Notes: generated by a model from the letters alone, not told the origin. Counted from the first letter of the stretch, positions 1-8,862 are shown. The stretch: 34,629 nt of DNA from Caryophanales bacterium UBA5732 (GCA_002419445.1 DIGC01000109.1:1-34629); one strand, 5' to 3'. Numbers and translations are program-made.

Positions 1-12
1 AATTTCCTATTA

Positions 13-47
13 AATAAAAAAATAAACATTCGCGATTACGAATGTTT
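13..47 (-). terminator. Intrinsic terminator after tRNA-Trp / V-ATPase operon
   Basis: Read on the minus strand, a 9-bp perfect stem (AAACATTCG with CGAATGTTT, loop of 6) is followed by a T-rich tract (ATTTTTTTATTT). It lies about 35 bases beyond the 3' end of tRNA-Trp. No other terminator is seen between the end of atpD and here, so it probably ends both the tRNA transcript and read-through from the ATPase operon. Confidence 0.85.
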
Positions 48-81
48 AATAATTTATAAAACGTATCAATTGACTCAAAAT

Positions 82-156
82 TGGCAGGGGTGACAGGATT
101 TGAACCCGTACAAACAGTTTTGGAGACTGTCGTGCTACCGTTGACACCACACCCCT
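82..156 (-). tRNA. trnW: tRNA-Trp (anticodon CCA)
   Basis: The reverse strand folds as a complete tRNA: 7-bp acceptor stem AGGGGTG/CACCCCT, T-loop GGTTCAAATCC, and an encoded 3' CCA at 82-84. The anticodon CCA lies at 121-123. It reads only UGG. Together with genes here that end in TGA, this shows the standard bacterial code, not the UGA=Trp code of Mycoplasma and Spiroplasma. Confidence 0.95.
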
Positions 157-172
157 AAAAGAGTCATATAAT

Positions 173-201
173 ATTATGGTATATTTGCGCCAATTAGTCA
201 A
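173..201 (-). promoter_or_regulatory. Promoter of tRNA-Trp
   Basis: On the minus strand TTGACT (196-201) and CATAAT (173-178) are separated by exactly 17 bases. Each box matches the sigma-A consensus in 5 of 6 positions. It lies in the short gap between the end of atpD and the tRNA, so the tRNA can be transcribed independently of the ATPase operon. Confidence 0.75.
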
Positions 202-210
202 GAAATATCT

Positions 211-840
211 TTAATTCACCACTAGTTTTTTTGCTTTTGAAGACTTGATTACTTTTCTTCTGGTAAACTCTTCTCTTTCTCTTTCCTCTAAAGTATCGCT
301 TATGAATTTGATTTTTTTCTTATAATCCGGTATTACAATATTCTTTAGTGCGTTAGCGCGTTTCCGAGTTTTTCGAATCGCATCTGCCAAACGATATAAG
401 CTATTGTCGACTTCTGCTAAAACAAGAGTTAAATCTCTAACTTTCAAAAAACTTTTATATGCATAGTCAAATTTGGTATTCGTGCTGGAAATACCATATC
501 TAATTTTTATATCATCTTCTTCGTATAAAACTTTAGGTATTTCAACACCCATGACCGAACGATAGGTAATATCCAAATTATTATCAATCGGTATCGCTTT
601 GGCGATATCATTGATAACTCCCAATGTAATATTAGCCTCTTGTAAAGTAAAATAAGCTCTTTGATAGATATAAGAAATCTCACTTCTTAAAGTTCTGACT
701 CGATCGACTTGTTTCATCATTTCTCTAATCAAAATATTTCTTTTTCTATCCATTAACTCATATCCAAGTTCAGCTAACTTAACAGTTTTTTTGAGGGCAA
801 TCAGATTACCTTTTGTCGGAAAAATCTGTTTTTGAGCCAT
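211..840 (-). CDS. atpD: V-type ATPase subunit D (central rotor shaft)
   Basis: The 209-residue protein is the central stalk subunit that turns inside the A3B3 head and links it, with subunit F, to the membrane rotor. Length and composition fit the family: a conserved N-terminal stretch (IFPTKGNLIALKK, residues 6-18), a long charged helical region, and a basic C-terminal half with RLADAIRKTRKRANALKN typical of the coiled coil. It is the last gene of the nine-gene ATPase operon. The ATG lies 1 base from the end of atpB, and its ribosome site (GAGG) lies inside the atpB tail, so translation is probably coupled. Identification is by family pattern and context. Confidence 0.95.
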   Translation of the reverse strand: MAQKQIFPTKGNLIALKKTVKLAELGYELMDRKRNILIREMMKQVDRVRTLRSEISYIYQRAYFTLQEANITLGVINDIAKAIPIDNNLDITYRSVMGVEIPKVLYEEDDIKIRYGISSTNTKFDYAYKSFLKVRDLTLVLAEVDNSLYRLADAIRKTRKRANALKNIVIPDYKKKIKFISDTLEEREREEFTRRKVIKSSKAKKLVVN

Positions 841-841
841 C

Positions 842-2281
842 TTACATTTCCTCGTTCGACAATTCTTTTATAATAACACTCTTGTCTAAATCAAAAGTAG
901 CCACGGCTTCAGAATGGTTATAATATTCATTAAGTATTTTTTCATCAGTTCTATCAAGTTCTTCTCGAGGGAAAATTGACAGTAATTTCCATCCCAAATC
1001 TAAGGTATCGGTAATGTCTCGATTGATATAGCCTTGGGAAATAAAATATTTTTCAAAATATTTTCCAAATTGAATGTAACTTTTATCCGATTGGCTTAGT
1101 TCATCTTCGCCAATTACTGAAGCTAAACTTCTTGCGTCCATAACTTTAGCGTATGAAGCAAAAAGTTGGTTCATCAACGGTTGATGATCAGCCCGTGTAT
1201 ATCCAGCACCGATACCATCCTTCATTAATCTTGATAAAGATGGTAACACTCCAATTGGTGGATATATTCCTTGTTGGTGCAAGTCTCTATCTAATACAAT
1301 TTGGCCTTCAGTAATATAACCAGTCAAGTCAGGGATTGGATGAGTAATATCGTCATTTGGCATTGTCAAAATTGGAATTTGCGTCACTGAACCGTTAGCA
1401 TTTTTAACAATACCGGCTCTTTCAAATAAAGACGCTAAATCTGAATATAAATAACCAGGATAACCTTTTCTACCAGGAATTTCACCCTTACTGGATGAAA
1501 ATTCTCTTAAAGCTTCACAATACGCAGTCATATCCGTCATTACAACCAAAATATGCATATCATGTTTATAAGCTAAATATTCCGCAGTCGTCAAGGCACA
1601 TCTTGGCGTTAAAAGTCTTTCGATAATTGGATCATTAGATAAATTTAAGAACATAACAACATTATCTAAAACGCCTGCTTCTTCAAATGATCTTTTAAAA
1701 TAATTAGCAACGTCATTTGTAACACCCATAGCAGCGAAAATAACAGCGAATTTACCAGAATCACTTCCAGTTAATTTCGCTTGTTTTACAATTTGGACAG
1801 CTAAATCGTTATGAGGTAGACCAGAGCCTGAAAAAATTGGTAATTTCTGCCCACGAATTAAAGTAGTTAAACCATCAATACTTGAGATACCAGTATTAAT
1901 GTAATTTTTTGGGTATAACCTTGATACCGGATTAAGAGGTTCACCATTAATATCTCGGTATTCATCAACATAAACTGGTCCTAATCCATCAATAGGTGTC
2001 CCAATACCGTTAAAGACTCTACCTAAAACATTTTTAGATAAACCGATTTCCATTGGCTTTCCGCTGAACTTAATAACAGTATTTGTTAGCGATAAATCTC
2101 TTGTGCCTTCAAAAACTAATATCGCAGCTAGATCTCCAGTTATTTCCACAACTCTACCGTGTCTTACAGTACCGTTTTCAAGTCTAATTTCTACCATTTC
2201 TTCAAAACCAATGTTTTTGACATTGTCTAAGAAGATTAATGGTCCGTTAATTTCTTTTAAGCCTATATACTGTAAATTCAT
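842..2281 (-). CDS. atpB: V-type ATPase subunit B (non-catalytic head subunit)
   Basis: The 479-residue protein forms the A3B3 hexamer with subunit A. It has the beta-barrel N-terminus, then a nucleotide-binding fold in which the P-loop is replaced by SGSGLPHN (residues 151-158). The catalytic lysine is therefore absent, as expected for B subunits. Further conserved segments include RKGYPGYLYSDLASLFERAG and IPILTMPNDDITHPIPDLTGYITEGQ. Length is normal for the family (about 460-480). It sits 11 bases after atpA in the operon. Its role is regulatory or structural in ATP-driven ion pumping. Confidence 0.97.
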   Translation of the reverse strand: MNLQYIGLKEINGPLIFLDNVKNIGFEEMVEIRLENGTVRHGRVVEITGDLAAILVFEGTRDLSLTNTVIKFSGKPMEIGLSKNVLGRVFNGIGTPIDGLGPVYVDEYRDINGEPLNPVSRLYPKNYINTGISSIDGLTTLIRGQKLPIFSGSGLPHNDLAVQIVKQAKLTGSDSGKFAVIFAAMGVTNDVANYFKRSFEEAGVLDNVVMFLNLSNDPIIERLLTPRCALTTAEYLAYKHDMHILVVMTDMTAYCEALREFSSSKGEIPGRKGYPGYLYSDLASLFERAGIVKNANGSVTQIPILTMPNDDITHPIPDLTGYITEGQIVLDRDLHQQGIYPPIGVLPSLSRLMKDGIGAGYTRADHQPLMNQLFASYAKVMDARSLASVIGEDELSQSDKSYIQFGKYFEKYFISQGYINRDITDTLDLGWKLLSIFPREELDRTDEKILNEYYNHSEAVATFDLDKSVIIKELSNEEM

Positions 2282-2292
2282 AATCGGCCTCC

Positions 2293-4038
2293 TTACTTGA
2301 TTGCGCTTAGTGTTTCATCAATCATCTTGTAATAATCTTCAAATAAATCAAGATTATCATTTGGAATCTCGTATTTAACTTTAATGACTTTTTCAAATAC
2401 GTTACTTCTTACTAATAAACTAAAAGCCTTACCTTCTTTTACTATTACTGAGGCAGCTCTTTCCAAATACAATATTAATTTCATCATTTTCAATTGTTTT
2501 TCTAAAGGTACGAAGGTATCGTCTTTATGAAAAGCACTTTGTTGAAGATAACCAACTCTAATTACTCTCGCAATTTCTAAAACCAATTTTTGGTCAGATG
2601 GCAAAACATCTTTACCTATTAGTTTTACAATTTCCATTAGTTTGTTTTCTTCGGCCAAAATAGTGATAAATCTTTGCCTATATTCCAAAAATTCCGGACT
2701 AATGTTTTTGTTATACCATTTGCTTAAATCGCCGATATATTCAGAGTAACTTAAATTCCAATTTATAGCGGCGTAATGTCTTGCATAAGCTAATTCTTTG
2801 TCTAAAGCCCAGAAAGCCCTAACAAAGCGCTTTGTATTTTGAGTAACAGGTTCTGAAAAATCAGCACCTTGAGGAGAAATCGCCCCAACAATCGAAACCG
2901 ATCCAGTGCTATTGCTTAATGTATTAACATAACCAGCTCGTTCATAAAATTGAGAAATACGGCTCGGTAAATACGCAGGGAACCCTTCTTCAGCAGGCAT
3001 TTCTTCTAAACGACCGCTAATTTCTCTTAAAGCTTCAGCCCATCTAGATGTTGAGTCAGCCATCACGGCAACATGGTACCCCATATCGCGGTAATATTCA
3101 GCTATAGTAACGCCGGTATAAATACTAGCTTCTCTAGCTGCGACTGGCATATTGGAAGTATTAGCAATTAAAACTGTTCTTTCAATTAATGGTTTATTAC
3201 TTTTAGGGTCAATTAACTCCGTAAACTCATCAAGAGTTTGCGTCATCTCGTTACCTCTTTCGCCACAACCGATATAAACAATTATGTCCGCGTCACACCA
3301 TTTAGCAAACTGATGTTGCATCATGGTTTTACCAGTACCAAATCCTCCTGGAACAGCTGCGCTTCCGCCTTTGGCAATTGGAAACAAAGTATCGATTACC
3401 CTTTGGCCACTGACTAGTGGTATTGTTAAAGGTAAACGATTTTCAATCGGCCTAGATTCTTTAATCGGCCATTTTTGATACATATTCAAGTCATGAATTA
3501 CATCATTTTTATCTTTTACTTGTACGATAACTTCTTCTAACTTATATGAGCCGTTTGGCTTTACCATAACTACTTCGCCAGACACATTTTTTGGAACTAA
3601 TAAGCGATGTTCAATAAGTGAAGTTTCCATAGTAACAGCGAATATTTGGCCAAAACGGATATAATCTCCAAGTTTAACTTTTAAAGTTATGTCCCAAGTT
3701 TTTTCCATATCTAAACAATCAACATTTGTTCCTGGTTTGATATATGGTCCATTTTCTTTGAAAATTGAATGTAACGGTCTTTGTATTCCATCAAAGATAT
3801 TTCCTAATAAACCAGGACCTAAAACCGCTGAAATTGCTTCACCGGAATTATATACTATTTCCCCACGCATTAATCCTGTGGTCGATTCATAAACTTGGAT
3901 TACGGTATGATCGTCATTAATAGAAATAACTTCGCCTAATAGTTTTTGTTTACCAACAAAAACTTTTTCCATAATCTTAAAGTTCTTAGCATTTTTAACT
4001 TTTATAACTGGGCCATTAATTGAGTAAACTTCATTCAT
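2293..4038 (-). CDS. atpA: V-type ATPase subunit A (catalytic)
   Basis: The 581-residue catalytic subunit hydrolyses (or makes) ATP in the A3B3 head. The Walker A motif GGFGTGKT lies at residues 231-238, followed by the conserved GCGERGNEM and ADSTSRWAEALREISGRLEEMPAEEGFPAYL segments. The insertion between the N-terminal barrel and the nucleotide domain (about residues 110-200) marks it as V/A-type rather than F-type alpha or beta. Length is typical (578-600). The ribosome site AGGTG lies 6 bases before the ATG. It is the seventh gene of the operon, between atpE and atpB. Confidence 0.98.
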   Translation of the reverse strand: MNEVYSINGPVIKVKNAKNFKIMEKVFVGKQKLLGEVISINDDHTVIQVYESTTGLMRGEIVYNSGEAISAVLGPGLLGNIFDGIQRPLHSIFKENGPYIKPGTNVDCLDMEKTWDITLKVKLGDYIRFGQIFAVTMETSLIEHRLLVPKNVSGEVVMVKPNGSYKLEEVIVQVKDKNDVIHDLNMYQKWPIKESRPIENRLPLTIPLVSGQRVIDTLFPIAKGGSAAVPGGFGTGKTMMQHQFAKWCDADIIVYIGCGERGNEMTQTLDEFTELIDPKSNKPLIERTVLIANTSNMPVAAREASIYTGVTIAEYYRDMGYHVAVMADSTSRWAEALREISGRLEEMPAEEGFPAYLPSRISQFYERAGYVNTLSNSTGSVSIVGAISPQGADFSEPVTQNTKRFVRAFWALDKELAYARHYAAINWNLSYSEYIGDLSKWYNKNISPEFLEYRQRFITILAEENKLMEIVKLIGKDVLPSDQKLVLEIARVIRVGYLQQSAFHKDDTFVPLEKQLKMMKLILYLERAASVIVKEGKAFSLLVRSNVFEKVIKVKYEIPNDNLDLFEDYYKMIDETLSAIK

Positions 4039-4057
4039 AAAAACACCTCAAATCTCA

Positions 4058-4663
4058 TTACTTAGAAGCTAAATCAGAATGTTCATAGAACCATAGTTGT
4101 TTTTCTCTAAGCCTTGAATCAATAGTTTCATCTAACATTACTCCCATTTGATAACAAATCACAGAAAAACCACCAATTTCTATTTCATTGATTTCTTTTA
4201 TTTCATATTTACCATCAAAAGTACCTTTGATGGCTTCGATAACTATTTTATCTCCCTTTTTCACTCTAAATTCAACTGATTGCTTACAAAATCTCTCATT
4301 AACATTTAAGACTTTGGCATCAATGAATTTTTTATAATCAGGGCTGTTCACAAATTTAACGCTTTTTTCTCTCGCTTCTTTGACAATTGAATCAAGTAAA
4401 TCTCTTCGTTTTTTCATCAAAACACGTGTATATTCATTCTTAACCCGGCTAAAGTTTGCGCTAAAATCAGCATTCAAGTCATTTAAGTCAATTTCAAGAC
4501 TTCTAAATACTCTTGTATGCAATTCGGTTTCAATTCGTTTAATATTTTTTTCTTTATTATCAGAAATCTCATTTTTTAAACGATTGATTTCTTCATCAGC
4601 CTTAGATGAAATATCCTTAGAAAAAAGGCGATAAGCGTCATCATTATTATTAAAGTATGGCAT
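4058..4663 (-). CDS. atpE: V-type ATPase subunit E (peripheral stalk)
   Basis: The 201-residue protein fits the E subunit, which pairs with the small G/H subunit to form the outer stalk. The N-terminal 100 residues are highly charged and helical (DISSKADEEINRLKNEISDNKEKN), suggesting a coiled coil. The C-terminal part is a mixed alpha/beta domain ending in GVMLDETIDSRLREKQLW, which resembles the family's conserved 'D.SF..RL' end. A good ribosome site (GAGGTG) lies 4 bases before ATG. The assignment rests on this tail, the length, and the position between subunits F and A. Confidence 0.88.
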   Translation of the reverse strand: MPYFNNNDDAYRLFSKDISSKADEEINRLKNEISDNKEKNIKRIETELHTRVFRSLEIDLNDLNADFSANFSRVKNEYTRVLMKKRRDLLDSIVKEAREKSVKFVNSPDYKKFIDAKVLNVNERFCKQSVEFRVKKGDKIVIEAIKGTFDGKYEIKEINEIEIGGFSVICYQMGVMLDETIDSRLREKQLWFYEHSDLASK

Positions 4664-4671
4664 AACTCACC

Positions 4672-4980
4672 TCATAATTTTACGCCAATGGCTTCAGATA
4701 CATATTCATCAATACTCGTACCCATTTTAGATTGGCCATGGCGATCTGGAATTTCAACAATTAAAGGTTTTTGCCTTTTAAGTTTTAATTCCGAAATAAT
4801 ATCCGGGGATAATTCGACTAATTTAGTAGTAATCAATAGTATCCCGATTGTTTCATCATGCAAAACTCTTTCGATTTCTTTCAATAATTTGTTTCGGTCA
4901 TGGAGAACAACGCCTTCTATTCCTACAAGGCGCATTCCCATTAAAGTATCCACATTATCTGTAATCAAAAAGAATTTCAT
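4672..4980 (-). CDS. atpF: V-type ATPase subunit F (central stalk)
   Basis: The 102-residue protein has the Rossmann-like pattern of V/A-ATPase subunit F: FFLITDNVDTLMGMRLVGIEGV at the N-terminus and IGILLITTKLVELSPDII in the middle. The family binds the D shaft and can modulate hydrolysis. It lies 8 bases upstream of atpE, with ribosome site AAGGA before the ATG. Its place in the operon (K-F-E-A-B-D) differs from the Enterococcus hirae ntp order, where the equivalent gene lies after the E and C subunits. Confidence 0.92.
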   Translation of the reverse strand: MKFFLITDNVDTLMGMRLVGIEGVVLHDRNKLLKEIERVLHDETIGILLITTKLVELSPDIISELKLKRQKPLIVEIPDRHGQSKMGTSIDEYVSEAIGVKL

Positions 4981-4995
4981 TTAAATTCCTTCTTT

Positions 4996-5448
4996 TTAAA
5001 GTTTGTTGATAATCAAAATTGATATTAACAAACCGTAAATTGCTACCCCTTCTCCAAGAGCAACGAAAATCAATGATTTACCAAAGTTCTTTTCGTTTTC
5101 AGAGAAAGCTCCAATGGCAGCTGGAGCTGCGGCGGCAACTGCAATACCAGCGCCTAAAGCTGACATACCAGTAGTTAAAGCAGCACCGATAAAGCCAAGC
5201 CCTTGAGCGATAGATCCAGCAAATCCGTCAGCCACGACAACATCACCTTCAGCCGCGAATAAAGATAAATTGCTAGATTGCCAAATGAAAACAAATAATA
5301 AAAGCGCAAAGAATAAAGATATATGCGTATATAATCTTACTTTTGCAGATTTTTTAGTTGTTTTACCTAAAAAAGCTTTTACTAAAGGCAGTGTAATCAA
5401 TATAACCAAAACTAATGGTAGAATAATTTCTAATTTACTTAACATCAT
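4996..5448 (-). CDS. ntpK: V-type ATPase subunit K/c (membrane proteolipid)
   Basis: The 150-residue very hydrophobic protein forms the rotating membrane ring. Four membrane segments are predicted by eye, at about residues 6-26, 41-58, 77-105 and 124-147. The last two form a classic proteolipid hairpin: glycine/alanine-rich GAALTTGMSALGAGIAVAA, a polar loop (SENEKNFGK), and LIFVALGEGVAIYG with the ion-binding glutamate at E133. The first hairpin lacks the Gly/Ala-rich pattern and any buried carboxylate, so it is either a strongly diverged duplicate or an added N-terminal hairpin. The start is one of two adjacent ATGs; GGAGG spacing slightly favours the second. Whether it moves Na+ or H+ cannot be read with certainty. 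Confidence 0.93.
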   Translation of the reverse strand: MMLSKLEIILPLVLVILITLPLVKAFLGKTTKKSAKVRLYTHISLFFALLLFVFIWQSSNLSLFAAEGDVVVADGFAGSIAQGLGFIGAALTTGMSALGAGIAVAAAAPAAIGAFSENEKNFGKSLIFVALGEGVAIYGLLISILIINKL

Positions 5449-5456
5449 AAATCCTC

Positions 5457-7382
5457 CTAATTAACATTATATTTGAAAGGAATTCCATTTCCTTCAAAGT
5501 ATCTCGAAAACATTTCATAAAATTCTAATCTTAAAACTTGAATACCAACAATTAATCCTTCTAATCCCATAACAAATAAATTACCTAAAACTAAAACTAG
5601 ACCTTGAGCGAATACACCGTCCATCATTTCCATTAAAGTAAAGACAACCAGCATCATCCCAGCATGTGATAATACGAATCCACCAACACGCAAGAAACTC
5701 ATTGTATTAGTAATGTATGATAACACAACTTCAAAAGCTTCGAAGAAGGCTTCAGTAATGAACCCACCAACACCATCAGGAAACATTTTATGTCCGTGCA
5801 TTAACCTTTCCAGCGGCTCTTTAAACATAATTATAAATAGTGGTAAAATCGCAAAAGGTACTACGAATAATGGAGTTAATAAACTATATCCCGTTGTGAA
5901 CATCAAGGCGATTGTAACTAACACATATCCATAGAAAACTAAACCAGCAACTCCATTATGTGAAAAGAATGTCTCTGCATAATGCTTTCGTTTTAGCGTT
6001 GTAATAATGTTTAATATCATTGAAGTAACAATCAAAATCGATCCCAAAGCCACAGTAGTTATCAATAGAGTCATTGTGAAATTTGAATCCATGACATGAA
6101 AAGGTTTATCTACCAGACCAAAAACATTTTGGAATACAGGAATTAAAATTTCTTCATTTCCGAAAAAGGAACCATACAAAAACCCAAAAAATGCCGATGA
6201 GATACCAATTCTAATTCCGACAGCTCCTAGTTTCATACCTTTAAACTTAAATAGCAAGAAACTCAACACTATCAATAACAAACCTTGACCTAAATCACCA
6301 AACATGATACCGAACAATAAACTATATGTAATCGCAACTATTGGCGTTGGATCCATATCATGATAACTAGGAACGCCATACATCTCCACAAACATGCCAA
6401 AAGGTTTTGTAAACCAATTGTTCTTTAATTTTGTTGGCGGTGTAAGACGTTTATCATAATCAGGTGGTCTGGTTTCTATCTCAACCTCTGGCATATCAAT
6501 GAAAAGATCTTCTAACTTTTTAACATTGTCCAATTCCACAAAACCATTGATATTGATTTTATTGCCAAGTCCAACAACATATTTCTTTGCTTCGTATAAT
6601 TTAGCTAAAAATAGCAATTCGTTCTTAACTTCAACTAAACGATCCATACTATCTTGAATTATACTTTGAATATCTTCTTCAATTTCTAATAAAGATTGTT
6701 CTGCGACTTCAATTTCCATTTTTAAAGTTGATTGAGCGCTTAAAGGAGTACCGTGAACGAAATCAGGAATGTGGACTCGGTCAAAGAATAGAGAAGAAAA
6801 AATATTGTCAATTTCTCTTTCTCCGTCTGTGGTAGTTAAATACAAACACCAAGCGTATCCTCTTTCCACATGAAAAGTTTGAAAAATAAAAGGTTTTGCG
6901 CTATAGAAGTTTAGTTTTTCAATACTGTCAAGCGGTATTCTACCAACTCTTACATTAATATATTGTGATGAGAACAAATCATCCAGTGGAATATTTAAGT
7001 TTTCAATATTATTAACTTGAGTTAAAGCGTCTTGATACTTCTTAATTAACTCCAAGGTATCTTTTTTATGAACAGAGAGTTGATTGATATTCTCGTGGAT
7101 TGTATGAATGTATTCTCTCATATTTTCTAATGAGTAATCTAAAGAACATACTTCTTTTAAAGGAATATTAATATTATAATTTTTTTCAACATCCAATATC
7201 TCTTTTAAAATAATGTTACAAGGATTATCGGTAGAGTATGACTGTAAGCCATGCACTTTATCAACTATCTCGCTAGCGGGAACTAGATGTATATAATCTA
7301 TTTCCACAACTCTAGCTAAGATAGAATCGATGTTTTTAGTATTTGATGAGATATTAAATAATTTTAATTTAGCAATAGCCAT
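5457..7382 (-). CDS. ntpI: V-type ATPase subunit I (membrane stator)
   Basis: The 641-residue protein has a soluble half (1-345) with coiled-coil stretches (about 85-125 and 220-265) and a membrane half with about eight helices from residue 346 on. The diagnostic segment SFLRVGGFVLSHAG carries R565, the likely counterpart of the essential stator arginine that faces the proteolipid glutamate. A second conserved arginine, R618, lies in VGIQVLRLEFYEMFSRYF. PTPIVAITYSLLFGIMFGDLG at about 346-366 is also family-typical. It forms the ion half-channels and anchors the outer stalks. The ribosome site GAGGTG is 6 bases before ATG, and the stop is TAG. Confidence 0.96.
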   Translation of the reverse strand: MAIAKLKLFNISSNTKNIDSILARVVEIDYIHLVPASEIVDKVHGLQSYSTDNPCNIILKEILDVEKNYNINIPLKEVCSLDYSLENMREYIHTIHENINQLSVHKKDTLELIKKYQDALTQVNNIENLNIPLDDLFSSQYINVRVGRIPLDSIEKLNFYSAKPFIFQTFHVERGYAWCLYLTTTDGEREIDNIFSSLFFDRVHIPDFVHGTPLSAQSTLKMEIEVAEQSLLEIEEDIQSIIQDSMDRLVEVKNELLFLAKLYEAKKYVVGLGNKININGFVELDNVKKLEDLFIDMPEVEIETRPPDYDKRLTPPTKLKNNWFTKPFGMFVEMYGVPSYHDMDPTPIVAITYSLLFGIMFGDLGQGLLLIVLSFLLFKFKGMKLGAVGIRIGISSAFFGFLYGSFFGNEEILIPVFQNVFGLVDKPFHVMDSNFTMTLLITTVALGSILIVTSMILNIITTLKRKHYAETFFSHNGVAGLVFYGYVLVTIALMFTTGYSLLTPLFVVPFAILPLFIIMFKEPLERLMHGHKMFPDGVGGFITEAFFEAFEVVLSYITNTMSFLRVGGFVLSHAGMMLVVFTLMEMMDGVFAQGLVLVLGNLFVMGLEGLIVGIQVLRLEFYEMFSRYFEGNGIPFKYNVN

Positions 7383-7392
7383 CTATTTCACC

Positions 7393-8430
7393 TCAATATA
7401 TTAACATTTTGCGAATGTCTTCTTTTTTGATGTCATAACGTATGCCCTCAATTATATTGAAGATATTCTTTTGTTCGATTTCGTTTAAAAATATGAATAC
7501 GGTATACACAATTGCCGGAACTGTTGAAAAATACATATATCTTCTAGCAATATTGTATTTAATTTTCTCAGCTTGATACTCAATATAAACATAATCATCT
7601 TCATCAATATAGGATTGATAAACCGATTGAGATATACTAAGTAATACGTCATTAGGATCTTCGATTTTAATTAACTTTTCCAAATCAGCTTTTTTCATTC
7701 GAATATTTTCCATAACCAAAGCTTTTTTGATTTCTTCTTCAGATGCATCATAGAACTTCTTCAAACGATATATTTTTATAATATTATCAACTTCGACTTT
7801 GGTTTGGTATATATCCATCAGATTTTTTCTTATTTTACCAGTAAAATAGGTGTTTATTCTTTCAATAACTATATCATGATATGCCAAGTACAAAGCTTGC
7901 TCGATATCGGTATATCTAACATCTATCGGATCTTCCGCGTAAAAAGGTCTAATAATATCTTCGTATCTAGTATTTTTAAGGCTTAACAATAAATCCCGAA
8001 AAGACAGAGATTTGGTAACCTCTTCAATATCAAAACTAGCGTGTTTTTTAAAGAAAAGAGGTAGGTCTCTGATAGAGCTTTCAATATTTCCAGAAATAAT
8101 CGATCTTAAACTAGATAGAACAATTTCTATCTCACGTTTAATCATATCTATCTCATAAAACTTGCGATCTTTCGTGCTGACAAAATTAACTAATTTAGCA
8201 ACATTAAAAAAATAACTCTTTTTAATCAAATCTTCTAATTGACCACGGTGCAAAGAGTAATCCATAACCTTTTCTAATGTATTTGTATATTTATCAGCTT
8301 TTTTCAGATATGCAACAATTTCAGGAATGCTATTAAATTTCAATAATTCTTCATAATCCGTCGGAAAAAGTCTCTTGCTATACATCGACTTAGCTTTAGA
8401 GATTATTGAATTTCCTGCAAAATTAGGCAT
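7393..8430 (-). CDS. atpC: V-type ATPase subunit C (d; rotor-ring cap)
   Basis: The 345-residue, almost all-helical protein matches bacterial V-ATPase subunit C (eukaryotic d), the funnel-shaped socket joining the D-F shaft to the proteolipid ring. Family-like features are the N-terminal FAGNSIISKAKSMYSKRLFPTDYEELL, the internal VEVDNIIKIYRLKKFYDAS, and a C-terminal segment with I-F-I-F-L-N-E-I-E-Q-K-N-I. Length is typical (330-350). It lies between the small stalk gene and subunit I. In E. hirae the equivalent gene lies after K and E, so the gene order differs here. Confidence 0.9.
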   Translation of the reverse strand: MPNFAGNSIISKAKSMYSKRLFPTDYEELLKFNSIPEIVAYLKKADKYTNTLEKVMDYSLHRGQLEDLIKKSYFFNVAKLVNFVSTKDRKFYEIDMIKREIEIVLSSLRSIISGNIESSIRDLPLFFKKHASFDIEEVTKSLSFRDLLLSLKNTRYEDIIRPFYAEDPIDVRYTDIEQALYLAYHDIVIERINTYFTGKIRKNLMDIYQTKVEVDNIIKIYRLKKFYDASEEEIKKALVMENIRMKKADLEKLIKIEDPNDVLLSISQSVYQSYIDEDDYVYIEYQAEKIKYNIARRYMYFSTVPAIVYTVFIFLNEIEQKNIFNIIEGIRYDIKKEDIRKMLIY

Positions 8431-8442
8431 TGTTACTCCTTA

Positions 8443-8757
8443 TTATTTACTATCGATACAATATTGATATAATGTTTCGACCCATTTATCCTTGTTAGTT
8501 TCATAAGTTTCATTTAATTCTTTAACATTTTTTTCAAAATCTATTTTAGCGGAAATTTGCGCTTCACTAATTATTTTGTCAACTTCGCTTTTTCTTTTTT
8601 CATAAATCGCTTTAGCTTCCGCTTGATATTCAGCTTCAATTCTTTTTCTCTCTTCACGTAAAAAAGACCCTAACTTTGCTTTCTCATCTTCGAGTTTTTG
8701 TATTTCGAGTCTTTTTAATTTATCAAGTTCAACTAGTTCTCTAATTAGGTTTTCCAA
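8443..8757 (-). CDS. V-type ATPase small coiled-coil stalk subunit (G/H-like)
   Basis: The 104-residue protein is almost wholly charged helix (LDKLKRLEIQKLEDEKAKLG, then repeated Glu/Lys/Arg heptads), with no signal peptide. It is the first gene of the ATPase operon, the usual place of the G/H subunit (NtpF in Enterococcus), which pairs with subunit E as the peripheral stalk. Sequence identity alone is weak, so the call leans on context and coiled-coil character. The start is TTG, preceded by AAGGTG 7 bases upstream; no in-frame ATG is closer to that site. Confidence 0.75.
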   Translation of the reverse strand: MENLIRELVELDKLKRLEIQKLEDEKAKLGSFLREERKRIEAEYQAEAKAIYEKRKSEVDKIISEAQISAKIDFEKNVKELNETYETNKDKWVETLYQYCIDSK

Positions 8758-8790
8758 CTAATTCACCTTCTTGTTCAATAAGTCTATTTT

Positions 8791-8818
8791 ATTATATCAT
8801 TTTAAATTTTTATTCCAA
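8791..8818 (-). promoter_or_regulatory. Promoter of the V-ATPase operon
   Basis: On the minus strand TTGGAA (8813-8818) and TATAAT (8791-8796) are 16 bases apart. TG one base before the -10 box gives an extended -10. It lies just downstream of the terminator that ends the HMA gene and about 35 bases before the TTG start of the stalk gene. No riboswitch-like leader would fit in that space. Confidence 0.75.
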
Positions 8819-8840
8819 GTAAATTTTGTTATTGCAAATT

Positions 8841-8862
8841 AAAAAGCTCGTACGAGCTTTTT
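8841..8862. terminator. Palindromic terminator after the HMA gene
   Basis: A 22-base perfect palindrome (AAAAAGCTCG/CGAGCTTTTT around a TA centre) overlaps the first base of the HMA stop codon. As RNA it makes a stem of about 9 bp with a GTAC loop and a T-tract on either strand. It ends the minus-strand HMA transcript immediately before the ATPase promoter. Confidence 0.8.

Noticed and set aside
4688..4984. Open frames on the plus strand opposite the ATPase genes (for example 4688-4984, 4380-4634, 2103-2300).
   Set aside because: They lie fully opposite well-recognised subunits, have no ribosome site, and their translations look like low-complexity shadows.
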